Of a stretch of 32,852 nt of DNA, positions 1 to 8,765 are shown one piece after another. Position 1 is the stretch's first letter. Every line of letters starts with the position of its first letter. A model generated the notes under the pieces. It had not been told where the DNA came from. It searched no databases and worked only from the letters and a program-made list of their open reading frames with translations. The stretch comes from Patescibacteria group bacterium (GTDB taxonomy: Bacteria > Patescibacteriota > Patescibacteriia > UM-FILTER-42-10): contig JAHJEX010000051.1 of the NCBI GenBank assembly GCA_018825385.1, forward strand, positions 1-32,852, given 5' to 3'. A program made the position numbers and the translations under genes.

Positions 1-1
1 A

Positions 2-562
2 TACTACAATGATGCCATCGCACCAAAGACCCAAGGTAACTCTGCTCAAGTCTCAGAACACTCAGTTCTCCTCTTTGGATTAGAAGATGCTACTACATAT
101 CAATACAAAGTCAAAGGATTCGACCAATTCGGCTATCAGGCGATATCTGAAGAAAACACCTTCATAACCTTAGAAGATACTACTCCTCCGGAAGTATCAG
201 GAATACAGTCAGAATCTAATACTATCGGAGCAGGGGAAACCTCTACTGTTCAAATCATCATTAACTGGAAGACTAATGAACCTACTACTTCACAAGTAGA
301 GTATGGTGTAGGTTTATCCGGTACTGATTTCACAGATCAATCTGAAGAAAACGCAGAACTGGTTATGGATCATTTAGTAGTTATTCCAGAACTAGCTCCA
401 GCAAAAACATACCACTTCAGAGTAGTATCCAGAGATAAAGCAGGAAATGTTTCTAGATCTGGTTCATATTCTGTATTAACCTCCAGAAAACGTGAATCAT
501 TCCTTCAATTAGTTATCTCTAACCTGGAAGAGACGTTTGCCTGGGTTGGAACTATATTTTAG
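2..562 (+). CDS. Fibronectin type III-like repeat protein, C-terminal part (5' truncated by window)
   Basis: Open frame 2 from base 2 to TAG at 560-562; translation ...TTYQYKVKGFDQFGYQ...DTTPPEVSGIQ...TYHFRVVSRDKAGNVSRS... typical of Fn3 repeats. Confidence 0.75.
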   Translation, partial: YYNDAIAPKTQGNSAQVSEHSVLLFGLEDATTYQYKVKGFDQFGYQAISEENTFITLEDTTPPEVSGIQSESNTIGAGETSTVQIIINWKTNEPTTSQVEYGVGLSGTDFTDQSEENAELVMDHLVVIPELAPAKTYHFRVVSRDKAGNVSRSGSYSVLTSRKRESFLQLVISNLEETFAWVGTIF

Positions 563-676
563 AGATGAAAAAAAGCAAAATATTATACTTTATCCACAGG
601 TAGCGAAATATTATAATATGTTGTATAATACTGAAGTATATTGGACATCAGTCATAACTTAGCAATATTTTTAATT

Positions 677-1582
677 ATGGCTAACGGAAAAGACAAAAAA
701 ACTACCAAAAACGGAAACAAAAAGAACGGAAATACCAAAAAGCGGAATGGTACAGGTGTTAAGAATGGCAGCAAATTGAATGAAGCGGCTACAAGACAAC
801 CGACTAATAGCTCCGCAAAAAACGGAGCTTCTATTAGTGAACTTGCTACCCAAGTAGGGGAAAGTAAAAAAACGACAACCGATAGCAAAAAACCGATTAT
901 TGAGTTACAGCATGTCAATAAATCGTTTGAAGTGGGAAAGAGCACTATTCCCGTTTTAAAGGATATTAATATAAAAATATATCCAAGAGAGTTTATTATT
1001 ATTCTTGGACCCTCAGGAAGTGGCAAGTCAACACTTTTAAACACACTGCTTGGGCTGGAGTATCCTACTTCTGGGAAAGTAATTATCAATAAACAAGACA
1101 TTACTGAATTAAGCCCGAATAAACTGGCGAAATTTCGATACAGTGTTTTTGGAATTGTTTTTCAGAGAGCTGACTGGGTTCGTTCATTGAATGTTATTCA
1201 AAATGTTGCTATGCCTCTTGCAATAAATAATGTAGGCAACAAAGAGAGAATGGATATTGCACTTTCTCGCTTGAAAGAGATGGGGATTGATGATCATTCC
1301 AACTATATGCCTGCGGAGCTCTCTGGTGGACAGCAGCAAAAAGTTTCAGTTGCTCGTTCATTAACGGGTAATCCGCCAATACTTGTTGCGGACGAGCCTA
1401 CAGGAAACCTGGATACAGAATCAGCGGGGAAAGTGATGAGGTTTTTTAGAGATCTCAATGAAAGATTAGAAAAAACTTTACTTATGGTTACACACAATAT
1501 TGATTATGTTTCATACGCTACTAGAACAATATATATCCGAGATGGAAAAATTGTAGAAGGGAGCGGATCGTTTAAGGAATAG
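677..1582 (+). CDS. ABC transporter ATP-binding protein (LolD/MacB type)
   Basis: Walker A GPSGSGKST, signature LSGGQQQKVSVARSL, Walker B ILVADEPTGNLD, H-loop VTHN. ATG 677 (MANGKDKK) preferred over the 641 start. Lys/Asn-rich N-terminal extension. Confidence 0.9.
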   Translation: MANGKDKKTTKNGNKKNGNTKKRNGTGVKNGSKLNEAATRQPTNSSAKNGASISELATQVGESKKTTTDSKKPIIELQHVNKSFEVGKSTIPVLKDINIKIYPREFIIILGPSGSGKSTLLNTLLGLEYPTSGKVIINKQDITELSPNKLAKFRYSVFGIVFQRADWVRSLNVIQNVAMPLAINNVGNKERMDIALSRLKEMGIDDHSNYMPAELSGGQQQKVSVARSLTGNPPILVADEPTGNLDTESAGKVMRFFRDLNERLEKTLLMVTHNIDYVSYATRTIYIRDGKIVEGSGSFKE

Positions 1583-1586
1583 TCAT

Positions 1587-2837
1587 ATGAAGATACAATA
1601 TATTTTATTTCTTTCAACCTCAAATCTTACTAAACGAAAGTTAAGAAGTGTGTTGACTATCGGTGGAATGGCTGTTGGTATTTCCCTGATTGTATTTCTT
1701 ATTTCTCTTGGATTTGGCTTACAGCAATTGATAAAGAGTCAGATAACAAATGTAGAAGCTTTAACGATTTTGGATGTCTCTAAGGGTGAATCAACCTTAC
1801 TTGAACTAAATGAGAATGTGGTTGATCAATTTAAGACTATTGATAGTGTCGATGATGTCAGTCCTTCTTTGAGTCTTTCTGGCCAAATTGGAATTGAAGA
1901 ATCAGTTACAGATACAGCTATCTACGGGATTGATCCGGCATTTATTAGTATGGAAGGAATAAAGGTAAACTACGGGGAAGTGTTTACTGATGATGTTGCT
2001 AAAGAGATTATAGCTACACAAACGGCGTTGAATCTTGTTAGTCTATCTGATCCAGAAGCGGCTGTTGGTCAAGAATTGGATCTAAAACTTCTAGTTCCGG
2101 AAATAATAGAAGGCACACAGGAAGAAGAATTAGTGTCCAAGGAGGTAAAAGTAGTCATTAAAGGTGTAATTATTGATGAAGATGAATTAGCAATTGCTTA
2201 TGTACCAATAAAATTTTTAGTAGGTTTAGGATATAGTCCTGATTACAGTGAGGCCAAAGTGAAGGTAGGTGATACAAGCGGAGAGGACTATACCTTAGCG
2301 CGAGTAAAAGTTACAGATGAATCACAATTGCAAGCAGTAAGAGAGCAAATAGAAGGAATGGGATATCAGGTAGATTCTATTGCAGACACAGTAGGTCAGA
2401 TTGATAAAATCTTCCTGGTCTTTGAGCTTGTTATGGCTTTGTTTGGTGTGATTGCTATGTTTGTTGCAGCAATGGGATCATTGAATACCCTCACGGTCTC
2501 TTTATTAGAAAGAACGAGGGAAATTGGTGTAATGAAAGCATTGGGTGCGACATCAAGAGATATTTATCGATTATTTTTAGTTGAAGCAATAATGATTGGA
2601 ATGACGGGAGGAATTATAGGAATTATTATTGGTTATTTGATGGGCAAGGGGGTAAATTACGGTATAAACTATTTAGCAGCCAGAGCAGGGGGCGAACAAG
2701 TAACAATTTTCTCTACGCCACTTTGGTTTGTTGGCGTGGTTGCTCTAATAGCTTTCTTAGTCAGCGTAGTTACCGGGCTTTATCCAGCGCGTAGAGCTGG
2801 AAAGATTAATCCTTTGGATGCATTACGATACGAATAA
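1587..2837 (+). CDS. ABC transporter permease, MacB/FtsX family
   Basis: N-terminal TM, extracytoplasmic domain, C-terminal 3 TM with SLLERTREIGVMKALGATSRDI and YPARRAGKINPLDALRYE; 4 nt after the ATPase gene. Confidence 0.9.
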   Translation: MKIQYILFLSTSNLTKRKLRSVLTIGGMAVGISLIVFLISLGFGLQQLIKSQITNVEALTILDVSKGESTLLELNENVVDQFKTIDSVDDVSPSLSLSGQIGIEESVTDTAIYGIDPAFISMEGIKVNYGEVFTDDVAKEIIATQTALNLVSLSDPEAAVGQELDLKLLVPEIIEGTQEEELVSKEVKVVIKGVIIDEDELAIAYVPIKFLVGLGYSPDYSEAKVKVGDTSGEDYTLARVKVTDESQLQAVREQIEGMGYQVDSIADTVGQIDKIFLVFELVMALFGVIAMFVAAMGSLNTLTVSLLERTREIGVMKALGATSRDIYRLFLVEAIMIGMTGGIIGIIIGYLMGKGVNYGINYLAARAGGEQVTIFSTPLWFVGVVALIAFLVSVVTGLYPARRAGKINPLDALRYE

Positions 2838-2848
2838 TTAAAAAAAGT

Positions 2849-3520
2849 ATGGCAAATTTAAATCCAACAGATATATACATAAAAAAGAAACGTCGCTCTG
2901 TGGGTGAGATGATAAAGCCTGCGGAAATCAAGAATACAAATGCTTGGCTTTCTATACATGGGTCGTCAAAAGAATTTTTATTGACATATGAAAGTGAAGG
3001 ATTAGTGGTATCAATTAATGGTAGCGGTGCTTTAAAACTGGACCACACACAGTGTCAGGAAGCAGCAAGACTGGCCGAATACATTATGAAACAGGGTGGT
3101 ATAGTAATGAGTGGAGGCAGAAAATCTGGAATTATGGAGGCTGTTTCGCAAGTTGCAAAAGAGAAGAGTATGGGAGTTATTTTTCCAGAGCTAGAAAAAG
3201 AACAAACAAAACACGGAAAAATTGTAATTACTAATGCACCTACCCCTAGAATTGAAATTCTAGCTACTGCCGCCCCTATAATTGTGATATTTCGTGGAGG
3301 CATTGGTTCGTTAATGATGCTGATGCGTGCGATAACTCATCATAACAACCGTAAATTTCATCCAAAGCAACCACCGCAGAAGGTATTCGTTAGCAACTAC
3401 TGGGTTGGACTTTTAACTTCCATGATTAATATGGGGGCGTTACCAAAAGAATTTGTTCAGGATTTACAAGTGTTTGCTTCTGCAGAGGATATAATTAAAA
3501 AAATTCCACCGGTTAAATAG
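2849..3520 (+). CDS. SLOG/LOG-like Rossmann-fold nucleotide-binding protein
   Basis: GGIVMSGGRKSGIMEAVSQVAKEKSMGVIFP and FRGGIGSLMMLMRAI resemble LOG-family glycine motifs. Confidence 0.55.
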   Translation: MANLNPTDIYIKKKRRSVGEMIKPAEIKNTNAWLSIHGSSKEFLLTYESEGLVVSINGSGALKLDHTQCQEAARLAEYIMKQGGIVMSGGRKSGIMEAVSQVAKEKSMGVIFPELEKEQTKHGKIVITNAPTPRIEILATAAPIIVIFRGGIGSLMMLMRAITHHNNRKFHPKQPPQKVFVSNYWVGLLTSMINMGALPKEFVQDLQVFASAEDIIKKIPPVK

Positions 3521-3546
3521 GGAAAAAAATCGGGATATGAATCAAG

Positions 3547-3570
3547 CTCCGAAGTAATTCGGGGTTTTTT
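3547..3570 (+). terminator. Rho-independent terminator for the ABC/SLOG unit
   Basis: CTCCGAA-gtaa-TTCGGGG stem followed by TTTTTT. Confidence 0.7.
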
Positions 3571-3574
3571 ATAC

Positions 3575-3609
3575 AAAAAAATGACTCCGAATATCCATAC
3601 TCAGAGTCA
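3575..3609 (-). terminator. Rho-independent terminator of the minus-strand zinc-ribbon gene
   Basis: Minus strand TGACTCTGAGTA-TGGA-TATTCGGAGTCA (12 bp with G-U pairs) followed by TTTTTTT. Confidence 0.75.
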
Positions 3610-3636
3610 CAGGTGAAGAAGAAATCGAGAGATGTA

Positions 3637-4035
3637 TTACCCGTGACCTTTACAATTTCCATCTTCGTTGCAACAACGATCACACATCCACCATCCACAA
3701 GTTGGACATTTGTGCAATTCAGCTGTGGTAGACCCGCAGTATTTGTTTGCACATCTAGTTCCACGTATTTTTTCATTCATATAGTAAATACGTTCTCGCT
3801 CGTGTCGCGCTCTTACTGCTTCGAGCTTTATTTCTTTGATATACCAGGGATCAATCCCATTGCCCTTACATCTCTCGCAAGATCGAGTTCTTCTGCCTGC
3901 ATCATCCTTTCTTGCTGGAACCCACTTGCTAGGTCCACCAGGACTACTGCCATCTTCTCTTTTTATAGAAAGAGAAGGATTTCTCCACCACCTCTGGCGT
4001 CCTGATCCTTTGCAGACAGAGCACTCTTTATTCAT
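3637..4035 (-). CDS. Small cysteine-rich protein with DnaJ-type CxxCxGxG zinc-ribbon motifs
   Basis: CSVCKGSG, CERCKGNG, CANKYC, CPTCGWWMCDRCC. Start at 4035 supported by GAGGTGAG Shine-Dalgarno upstream of ATG; the longer ORF start at 4086 overlaps the predicted promoter. Confidence 0.7.
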   Translation of the reverse strand: MNKECSVCKGSGRQRWWRNPSLSIKREDGSSPGGPSKWVPARKDDAGRRTRSCERCKGNGIDPWYIKEIKLEAVRARHERERIYYMNEKIRGTRCANKYCGSTTAELHKCPTCGWWMCDRCCNEDGNCKGHG

Positions 4036-4084
4036 TAAACTCACCTCGCTTTCTTGTTTTGAATGAACAATTGTGTAGTTATTC

Positions 4085-4113
4085 AATATAGTCTACAGAA
4101 TTTGCATTGTCAA
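4085..4113 (-). promoter_or_regulatory. Sigma70-type promoter for the zinc-ribbon gene
   Basis: Minus strand TTGACA-17 nt-TATATT (-35 at 4113..4108, -10 at 4090..4085). Confidence 0.7.
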
Positions 4114-4126
4114 TTTAATATCTGGC

Positions 4127-4155
4127 TTTACAATATGCATAAAATATACTAAAAT
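4127..4155 (+). promoter_or_regulatory. Sigma70-type promoter for the membrane protein/ClpC module
   Basis: TTTACA (4127-4132)-17 nt-TAAAAT (4150-4155); start codon at 4162. Confidence 0.6.
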
Positions 4156-4161
4156 ATATTT

Positions 4162-4572
4162 ATGAATAATGCGTTTGTGAGCGCACTCAAATATGTTTTT
4201 TTGGAGTTAATAGGTAAAGTACTCTATTTTCCTGTTTGGTGGTACTCAAATGGCACAAAAAAGGTGCTTCTTTTTGTTGGCCGGGAAATTTCTGGAGTGG
4301 CAAATGCACTGGGTATTGTTATTCTGTTAAAAAACCTTCTAAAACCCATGTATGGTGACTACTCTAAAAGCGGGAGGATCATCAGCTTCTTTGTGAGAAT
4401 TGTTCAGTATGTGTTTTTGCTAATCGCTATTACAATTTGGAGTTTGTTAATGTTGCTTTTGTTTATCGTATGGTTGTTATTGCCAATTATCGTAATTTAT
4501 TCAATTATCTTTCATTTTTCTGACATTTCAGAGCACCATTTAATAAAAATTATCAATGCCTTTAGAAAATAG
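4162..4572 (+). CDS. Small multi-spanning membrane protein, overlaps the ClpC-like gene
   Basis: Long hydrophobic stretches (VQYVFLLIAITIWSLLMLLLFIVWLLLPIIVIYSIIFHF); 17 nt overlap with the downstream ORF. Confidence 0.7.
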   Translation: MNNAFVSALKYVFLELIGKVLYFPVWWYSNGTKKVLLFVGREISGVANALGIVILLKNLLKPMYGDYSKSGRIISFFVRIVQYVFLLIAITIWSLLMLLLFIVWLLLPIIVIYSIIFHFSDISEHHLIKIINAFRK

Positions 4573-7348
4573 TGAACAAAATAAAAAAGAAGAAGCGCTC
4601 AAACTGATTCCCTGTGATCGGTGTAATGGCTATTCCAGGCTGATTAGCAGTAAAAAAGAGGTAATGTGCTCCAAATGTGAAGGATTAGGAATGTATGCCT
4701 ACTACCATGGTGATGCTTTGTATTGGGGTAAAAAAATGAATACCCTTTCAATTCTTGAAGAAAAAGTGGAAAGAGGGGTGCGGATCACAATCAACGGATT
4801 GCTAATTTTGCTTGCGGTTTCAGGATTAGTTTTAGGATTTCTAACAATTCTTCAAAATGCAGATAACATTTCCTCTTTTGAGAGCCTTTTGAACTTAAAG
4901 GAACCCGGATTATTATTATTCTGGATTAGTATGTTGGGTAATTTATATATCGTATATCGGATGGACCAGGAAGCAAGTCAAAGACATTCTGTGAAAAAGC
5001 ATAGCAGGTCTCAAATCGTTCCGCCGGCAGTTCAACTTACATATGATCAGGTATCAGCGCTTCCTAAAAAAAGAAAAATAGATATAAGTAATTCTTTTAC
5101 TGAAGAAGCGATGAAGGGTGTTGAGGAGGCATGGAAACTTGCAAGCAAATTGAAACATACGGAAGTTCATCCAATCCATCTTTTAACAGCCATGCTGAGC
5201 CTAAAACAAAGCGCAACAATTTTTGGACGTTTGGGCATCAATATGAAAACGCTAAGCGAAAAAATTCTACGTGCGCTCAGATCAGAACAAAACACCATTG
5301 GTACTGAAACAGGATTTTCTCCAGATTTTTATCAGCTGCTTTTTTCAGCGTATGAAGAGGCAAGCGTACTACGTAGAAACAAAGTAGATGTTACGGAGCT
5401 ACTGATTGTAATTACGCGCACGCACAAACAGGCTGAAGAAATTTTATATGATTTGGAAGTTGATTATAACAAACTTCAGAATGTAGCTGAGTGGCTTTAT
5501 ATCAACAAGATTCTTCGTGAGAAGTGGAAACAGTTTAGGTCAAAAGCTCAATTGAAACCAAAAGGAATAATGAATAGAGCCATGACCGCACGTCCTACAC
5601 CAACACTAGATAGTTTTAGTAGGGATTTGACTTTAGCTGCACGTGCAGGAGCTCTGTTTCCGCTGATTGACAGGAAGAAAGAAGTGGAAGAGGTAATAAG
5701 GGTATTAGAGCAGAGAGTGGGAAATGTACTGCTAGTCGGTGATTCAGGAGTCGGAAAAACGATTATTGGTGAAGGTATTGCGGAAAGAATGACAGCGGAA
5801 GATGTCCCAAAAGTTTTACAGGACAAGAGATTGGTAGGGCTAGATACAGGTGCAATGGTAGCCGGTGCTAAGGCACAGGGAGAAATCGAAAACAGGATGC
5901 TGACAGCAATTAAAGAAGCATCGCAAGCTGGTAATGTTGTATTATTTATTGATGATATTGCCAATTTGGTAGGAGCAGGAAGCACAGGTGGGGCGCAGGA
6001 TGCAGCTGGAATTCTAGCTAATGCATTATCTCAAGGAGTAATTCAGGTGATAGGTGTTGCAACAACAACAGATTTTAATATGTATCTTAAAAACAACGAC
6101 TCTTTCATGAGAAGGTTCCAGGTGGTCAATGTGGAAGAAATGGATGACAATGCCGCCATACAAGTGTTGGAAGCACGGTCCGGTGGAATAGAATATAGGC
6201 AAAAAGTGTTTTTCTCCTATGACTCAATTGAGAGTGCAGTTAAGCTTTCTCGTCAGTATATTCATGATCGTTATTTGCCTTCAAAAGCACTGGACATAAT
6301 TGAGGAAGCGGCTGTCTATACGCGTAATACCAAAGGTGAAAATGCAATGGTAACTCGTGATGAAGTAGCAACTGTTTTATCAGAAAAGACAAATGTGAAG
6401 GTAACCAGAGTTACTGCAGAAGAAGAAACCTTGTTAATGAATCTGGAAAATAAAATTCATGAAAGAGTTATTGGCCAGGATGAGGCAGTTGATATGGTGG
6501 CAGAAGCATTGCGGCGTGCTCGTGCCGAACTTCGCGATGAGAATCGGCCGATTGCCAACTTCTTGTTTGTTGGCCCGACCGGCGTGGGTAAGACCGAATT
6601 AGCAAAGACAGTTGCTGATGTATATTTTGGAAGTGAAGCTAAAATAATTAGACTGGACATGTCTGAATATCAAGATATGACTTCGCTTGCTCGTTTAATA
6701 GGAGCGCCACCCGGATATAAAGGAGCCAGCTCCGGAGGATATCTGACAGAAGCTGTCCGATCAGCACCCTTTTCTTTGTTGCTTCTTGATGAGCTTGAAA
6801 AAGCACATCCAAATATTTTAGATGTATTTTTACAGGTGATGGACGATGGCAGGCTCACGGATGGAGCGGGCAGGACAATTGATTTTACAAATTTAATTCT
6901 TATTGCAACTTCCAATGCGGGAACAGCGGAGATTCAAGAAGGAATGCGCATGGGATTGACCATAGATCAGATTAGTAAGCAGTTGAACGATGAAATACTA
7001 AAGCGGTCATTCAAGCCAGAATTCTTAAACCGTTTTGACGGAGTAATTGTATTTAAACCTCTTGATTTTGAACAGGTGGTTAAAATTGCTAAGTTGGAGC
7101 TCCAAAAGGTAGCTACTCAGCTTACGAAAAAAGGAATTACACTGCGTGCTGACGATGAAGCAATTGTGGAACTTGCACAGGAAGGGTTTAATCCAGAAAT
7201 GGGTGCTAGGCCACTACGTAGAGTACTGCAAGAGAGGGTTGATAGTTCGCTGGCAAAATCTATGCTTTCCGGAAAAATTGGACGAAGAGACATTGTGGTA
7301 TTAGAAAAAGGTGGAACAATTCGAATTGAAAAAGCACCAGAATTATAA
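4556..7348 (+). CDS. ClpC-like AAA+ ATPase with N-terminal zinc ribbon and two predicted TM helices
   Basis: CDRCNGYS...CSKCEGLG, hydrophobic segments GLLILLAVSGLVLGFLTIL and LLLFWISMLGNLYIVY, Clp-N-like region, two P-loops GDSGVGKT and GPTGVGKTELAK, C-terminal FKPEFLNRFDGVIVF. Confidence 0.9.
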   Translation: MPLENSEQNKKEEALKLIPCDRCNGYSRLISSKKEVMCSKCEGLGMYAYYHGDALYWGKKMNTLSILEEKVERGVRITINGLLILLAVSGLVLGFLTILQNADNISSFESLLNLKEPGLLLFWISMLGNLYIVYRMDQEASQRHSVKKHSRSQIVPPAVQLTYDQVSALPKKRKIDISNSFTEEAMKGVEEAWKLASKLKHTEVHPIHLLTAMLSLKQSATIFGRLGINMKTLSEKILRALRSEQNTIGTETGFSPDFYQLLFSAYEEASVLRRNKVDVTELLIVITRTHKQAEEILYDLEVDYNKLQNVAEWLYINKILREKWKQFRSKAQLKPKGIMNRAMTARPTPTLDSFSRDLTLAARAGALFPLIDRKKEVEEVIRVLEQRVGNVLLVGDSGVGKTIIGEGIAERMTAEDVPKVLQDKRLVGLDTGAMVAGAKAQGEIENRMLTAIKEASQAGNVVLFIDDIANLVGAGSTGGAQDAAGILANALSQGVIQVIGVATTTDFNMYLKNNDSFMRRFQVVNVEEMDDNAAIQVLEARSGGIEYRQKVFFSYDSIESAVKLSRQYIHDRYLPSKALDIIEEAAVYTRNTKGENAMVTRDEVATVLSEKTNVKVTRVTAEEETLLMNLENKIHERVIGQDEAVDMVAEALRRARAELRDENRPIANFLFVGPTGVGKTELAKTVADVYFGSEAKIIRLDMSEYQDMTSLARLIGAPPGYKGASSGGYLTEAVRSAPFSLLLLDELEKAHPNILDVFLQVMDDGRLTDGAGRTIDFTNLILIATSNAGTAEIQEGMRMGLTIDQISKQLNDEILKRSFKPEFLNRFDGVIVFKPLDFEQVVKIAKLELQKVATQLTKKGITLRADDEAIVELAQEGFNPEMGARPLRRVLQERVDSSLAKSMLSGKIGRRDIVVLEKGGTIRIEKAPEL

Positions 7349-7358
7349 TTAGATTAAT

Positions 7359-8750
7359 ATGAATAAAAAAACTGAACAAGATATAATGGAGAAATTGGTA
7401 TCCCTTTGCAAGCAGAGGGGATTTATTTTTCCATCTTCAGAAATTTATGGTGGTCTCCAAGGATTTTGGGATTTTGGACCTTTGGGAGTGGAGCTGAAAA
7501 ACAATATTAAAAAATCATGGTGGAAGCGATTTGTTCAGATGCGAAGCGATGTAGTTGGACTGGATTCGACTATTATTACTAATCCTACAGTCTGGGAGAA
7601 AAGCGGGCATATTGGAGGGTTTTCAGACAAGCTAGTGGAGTGTAAAAAATGTCATCACAGGTTCAAAGCTGATGATTTTACTAGTAATGCAAAATGTCCT
7701 GATTGTAAAGGAGAGTTTACCGGTGAAAGAAACTTCAATACGATGTTTAAAACTTTTGTCGGACCGGTAGAAAATTCTTCTACTACGGCTTATTTGCGAC
7801 CAGAGACAGCTCAGAACATATTTGTGAACTTTGATACAGTTCGTGCTGCGATGCGAACTAAAATTCCATTTGGGATAGCACAAATTGGAAAATCATTCCG
7901 AAATGAAATCACGCCAGGTAATTTTATTTTCCGATCTCGCGAGTTTGAGCAGATGGAATTAGAATACTTTGTTAATCCTAAAGAGGATAAAAAGTGGTTT
8001 GAAGAGTGGGTGAATCAAAGTATGCAATGGTTTATAGATCTTGGAATTGATAAAAATAATCTTCGTAAATATGAACAGAAGGGGAAAGAGCTGGCGCATT
8101 ATGCTAAAGAGACAATTGATATTGAATACAACTTTCCGTTTTCCTCCCATGGCGCCTGCCCGCCAGTGCTATGGCACGGCAGGCGGGGATCCGCCTCTGG
8201 CGGAGATAAAGGGTTTGCAGAATTAATGGGTATTTCTAATAGAACTGACCATGATCTAAAAGCTCATGGTTTCACTTATAAAGATGAAGTGACAAAAGAG
8301 GAGTTTATCCCTTATGTTATAGAACCGTCTGTCGGGGTTGAAAGAGCGGCGTTGGCGTTTTTACTTGATGCTTATACCGAAATTGAAGGCGGTAGAACGA
8401 CCACTACTGATAGTAATAAGGAAAAGGAAGTAGTACTAAAACTTCATAAGGATTTAGCACCTTATAAAGTAGCAATTTTGCCGCTTTCTAAAAAAGAAAA
8501 TCTGACAGAATTGGCCCTTGAGATTTATGACAGTCTTAAATCAAAACATATGGTTATGTATGATCAGGTTGCATCTATCGGCAGGCGCTACCGAAGACAG
8601 GATGAAATTGGCACGCCGTACTGTGTGACGGTTGATTTTGATTCACTAGAAGACAAGGCAGTTACAGTGAGAGATCGCGACACAATGGAGCAGGAGAGAA
8701 TCTCTATTGCTGAACTGGCAAAATATATAAATAAAAAACTTGAATCCTAG
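7359..8750 (+). CDS. glyS: Glycyl-tRNA synthetase (dimeric class II)
   Basis: GGLQGFWDFGPLGVELKNN, FRNEITPGNFIFRSREFEQMELEYF, GISNRTDHDLKAH, VIEPSVGVERAALAFL, anticodon-binding domain APYKVAILPLSKK. Confidence 0.93.
   Translation: MNKKTEQDIMEKLVSLCKQRGFIFPSSEIYGGLQGFWDFGPLGVELKNNIKKSWWKRFVQMRSDVVGLDSTIITNPTVWEKSGHIGGFSDKLVECKKCHHRFKADDFTSNAKCPDCKGEFTGERNFNTMFKTFVGPVENSSTTAYLRPETAQNIFVNFDTVRAAMRTKIPFGIAQIGKSFRNEITPGNFIFRSREFEQMELEYFVNPKEDKKWFEEWVNQSMQWFIDLGIDKNNLRKYEQKGKELAHYAKETIDIEYNFPFSSHGACPPVLWHGRRGSASGGDKGFAELMGISNRTDHDLKAHGFTYKDEVTKEEFIPYVIEPSVGVERAALAFLLDAYTEIEGGRTTTTDSNKEKEVVLKLHKDLAPYKVAILPLSKKENLTELALEIYDSLKSKHMVMYDQVASIGRRYRRQDEIGTPYCVTVDFDSLEDKAVTVRDRDTMEQERISIAELAKYINKKLES
8142..8210. 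repeat. Putative GC-rich palindromic element inserted in frame within glyS
   Basis: GCCTGCC (8154-8160)...GGCAGGC (8178-8184), inner GCCA...TGGC; second hairpin TCCGCC-tct-GGCGGA (8190-8204). Translates as SSHGACPPVLWHGRRGSASGGDK between FPF and GFAELMGISNRTD. Confidence 0.7.
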
Positions 8751-8765
8751 ATTGGAAAACAAATT

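Noticed and set aside
652-1101. 149 aa minus-strand ORF opposite the ABC ATPase
   Set aside because: Shadow ORF of a well-supported ATPase; no family features. Same reasoning applied to 5548..5985, 18072..18353, 21298..21810 and other antisense ORFs.
3613-4005. 130 aa plus-strand ORF
   Set aside because: Antisense to the zinc-ribbon gene, which has clear Cys motifs and regulatory signals.
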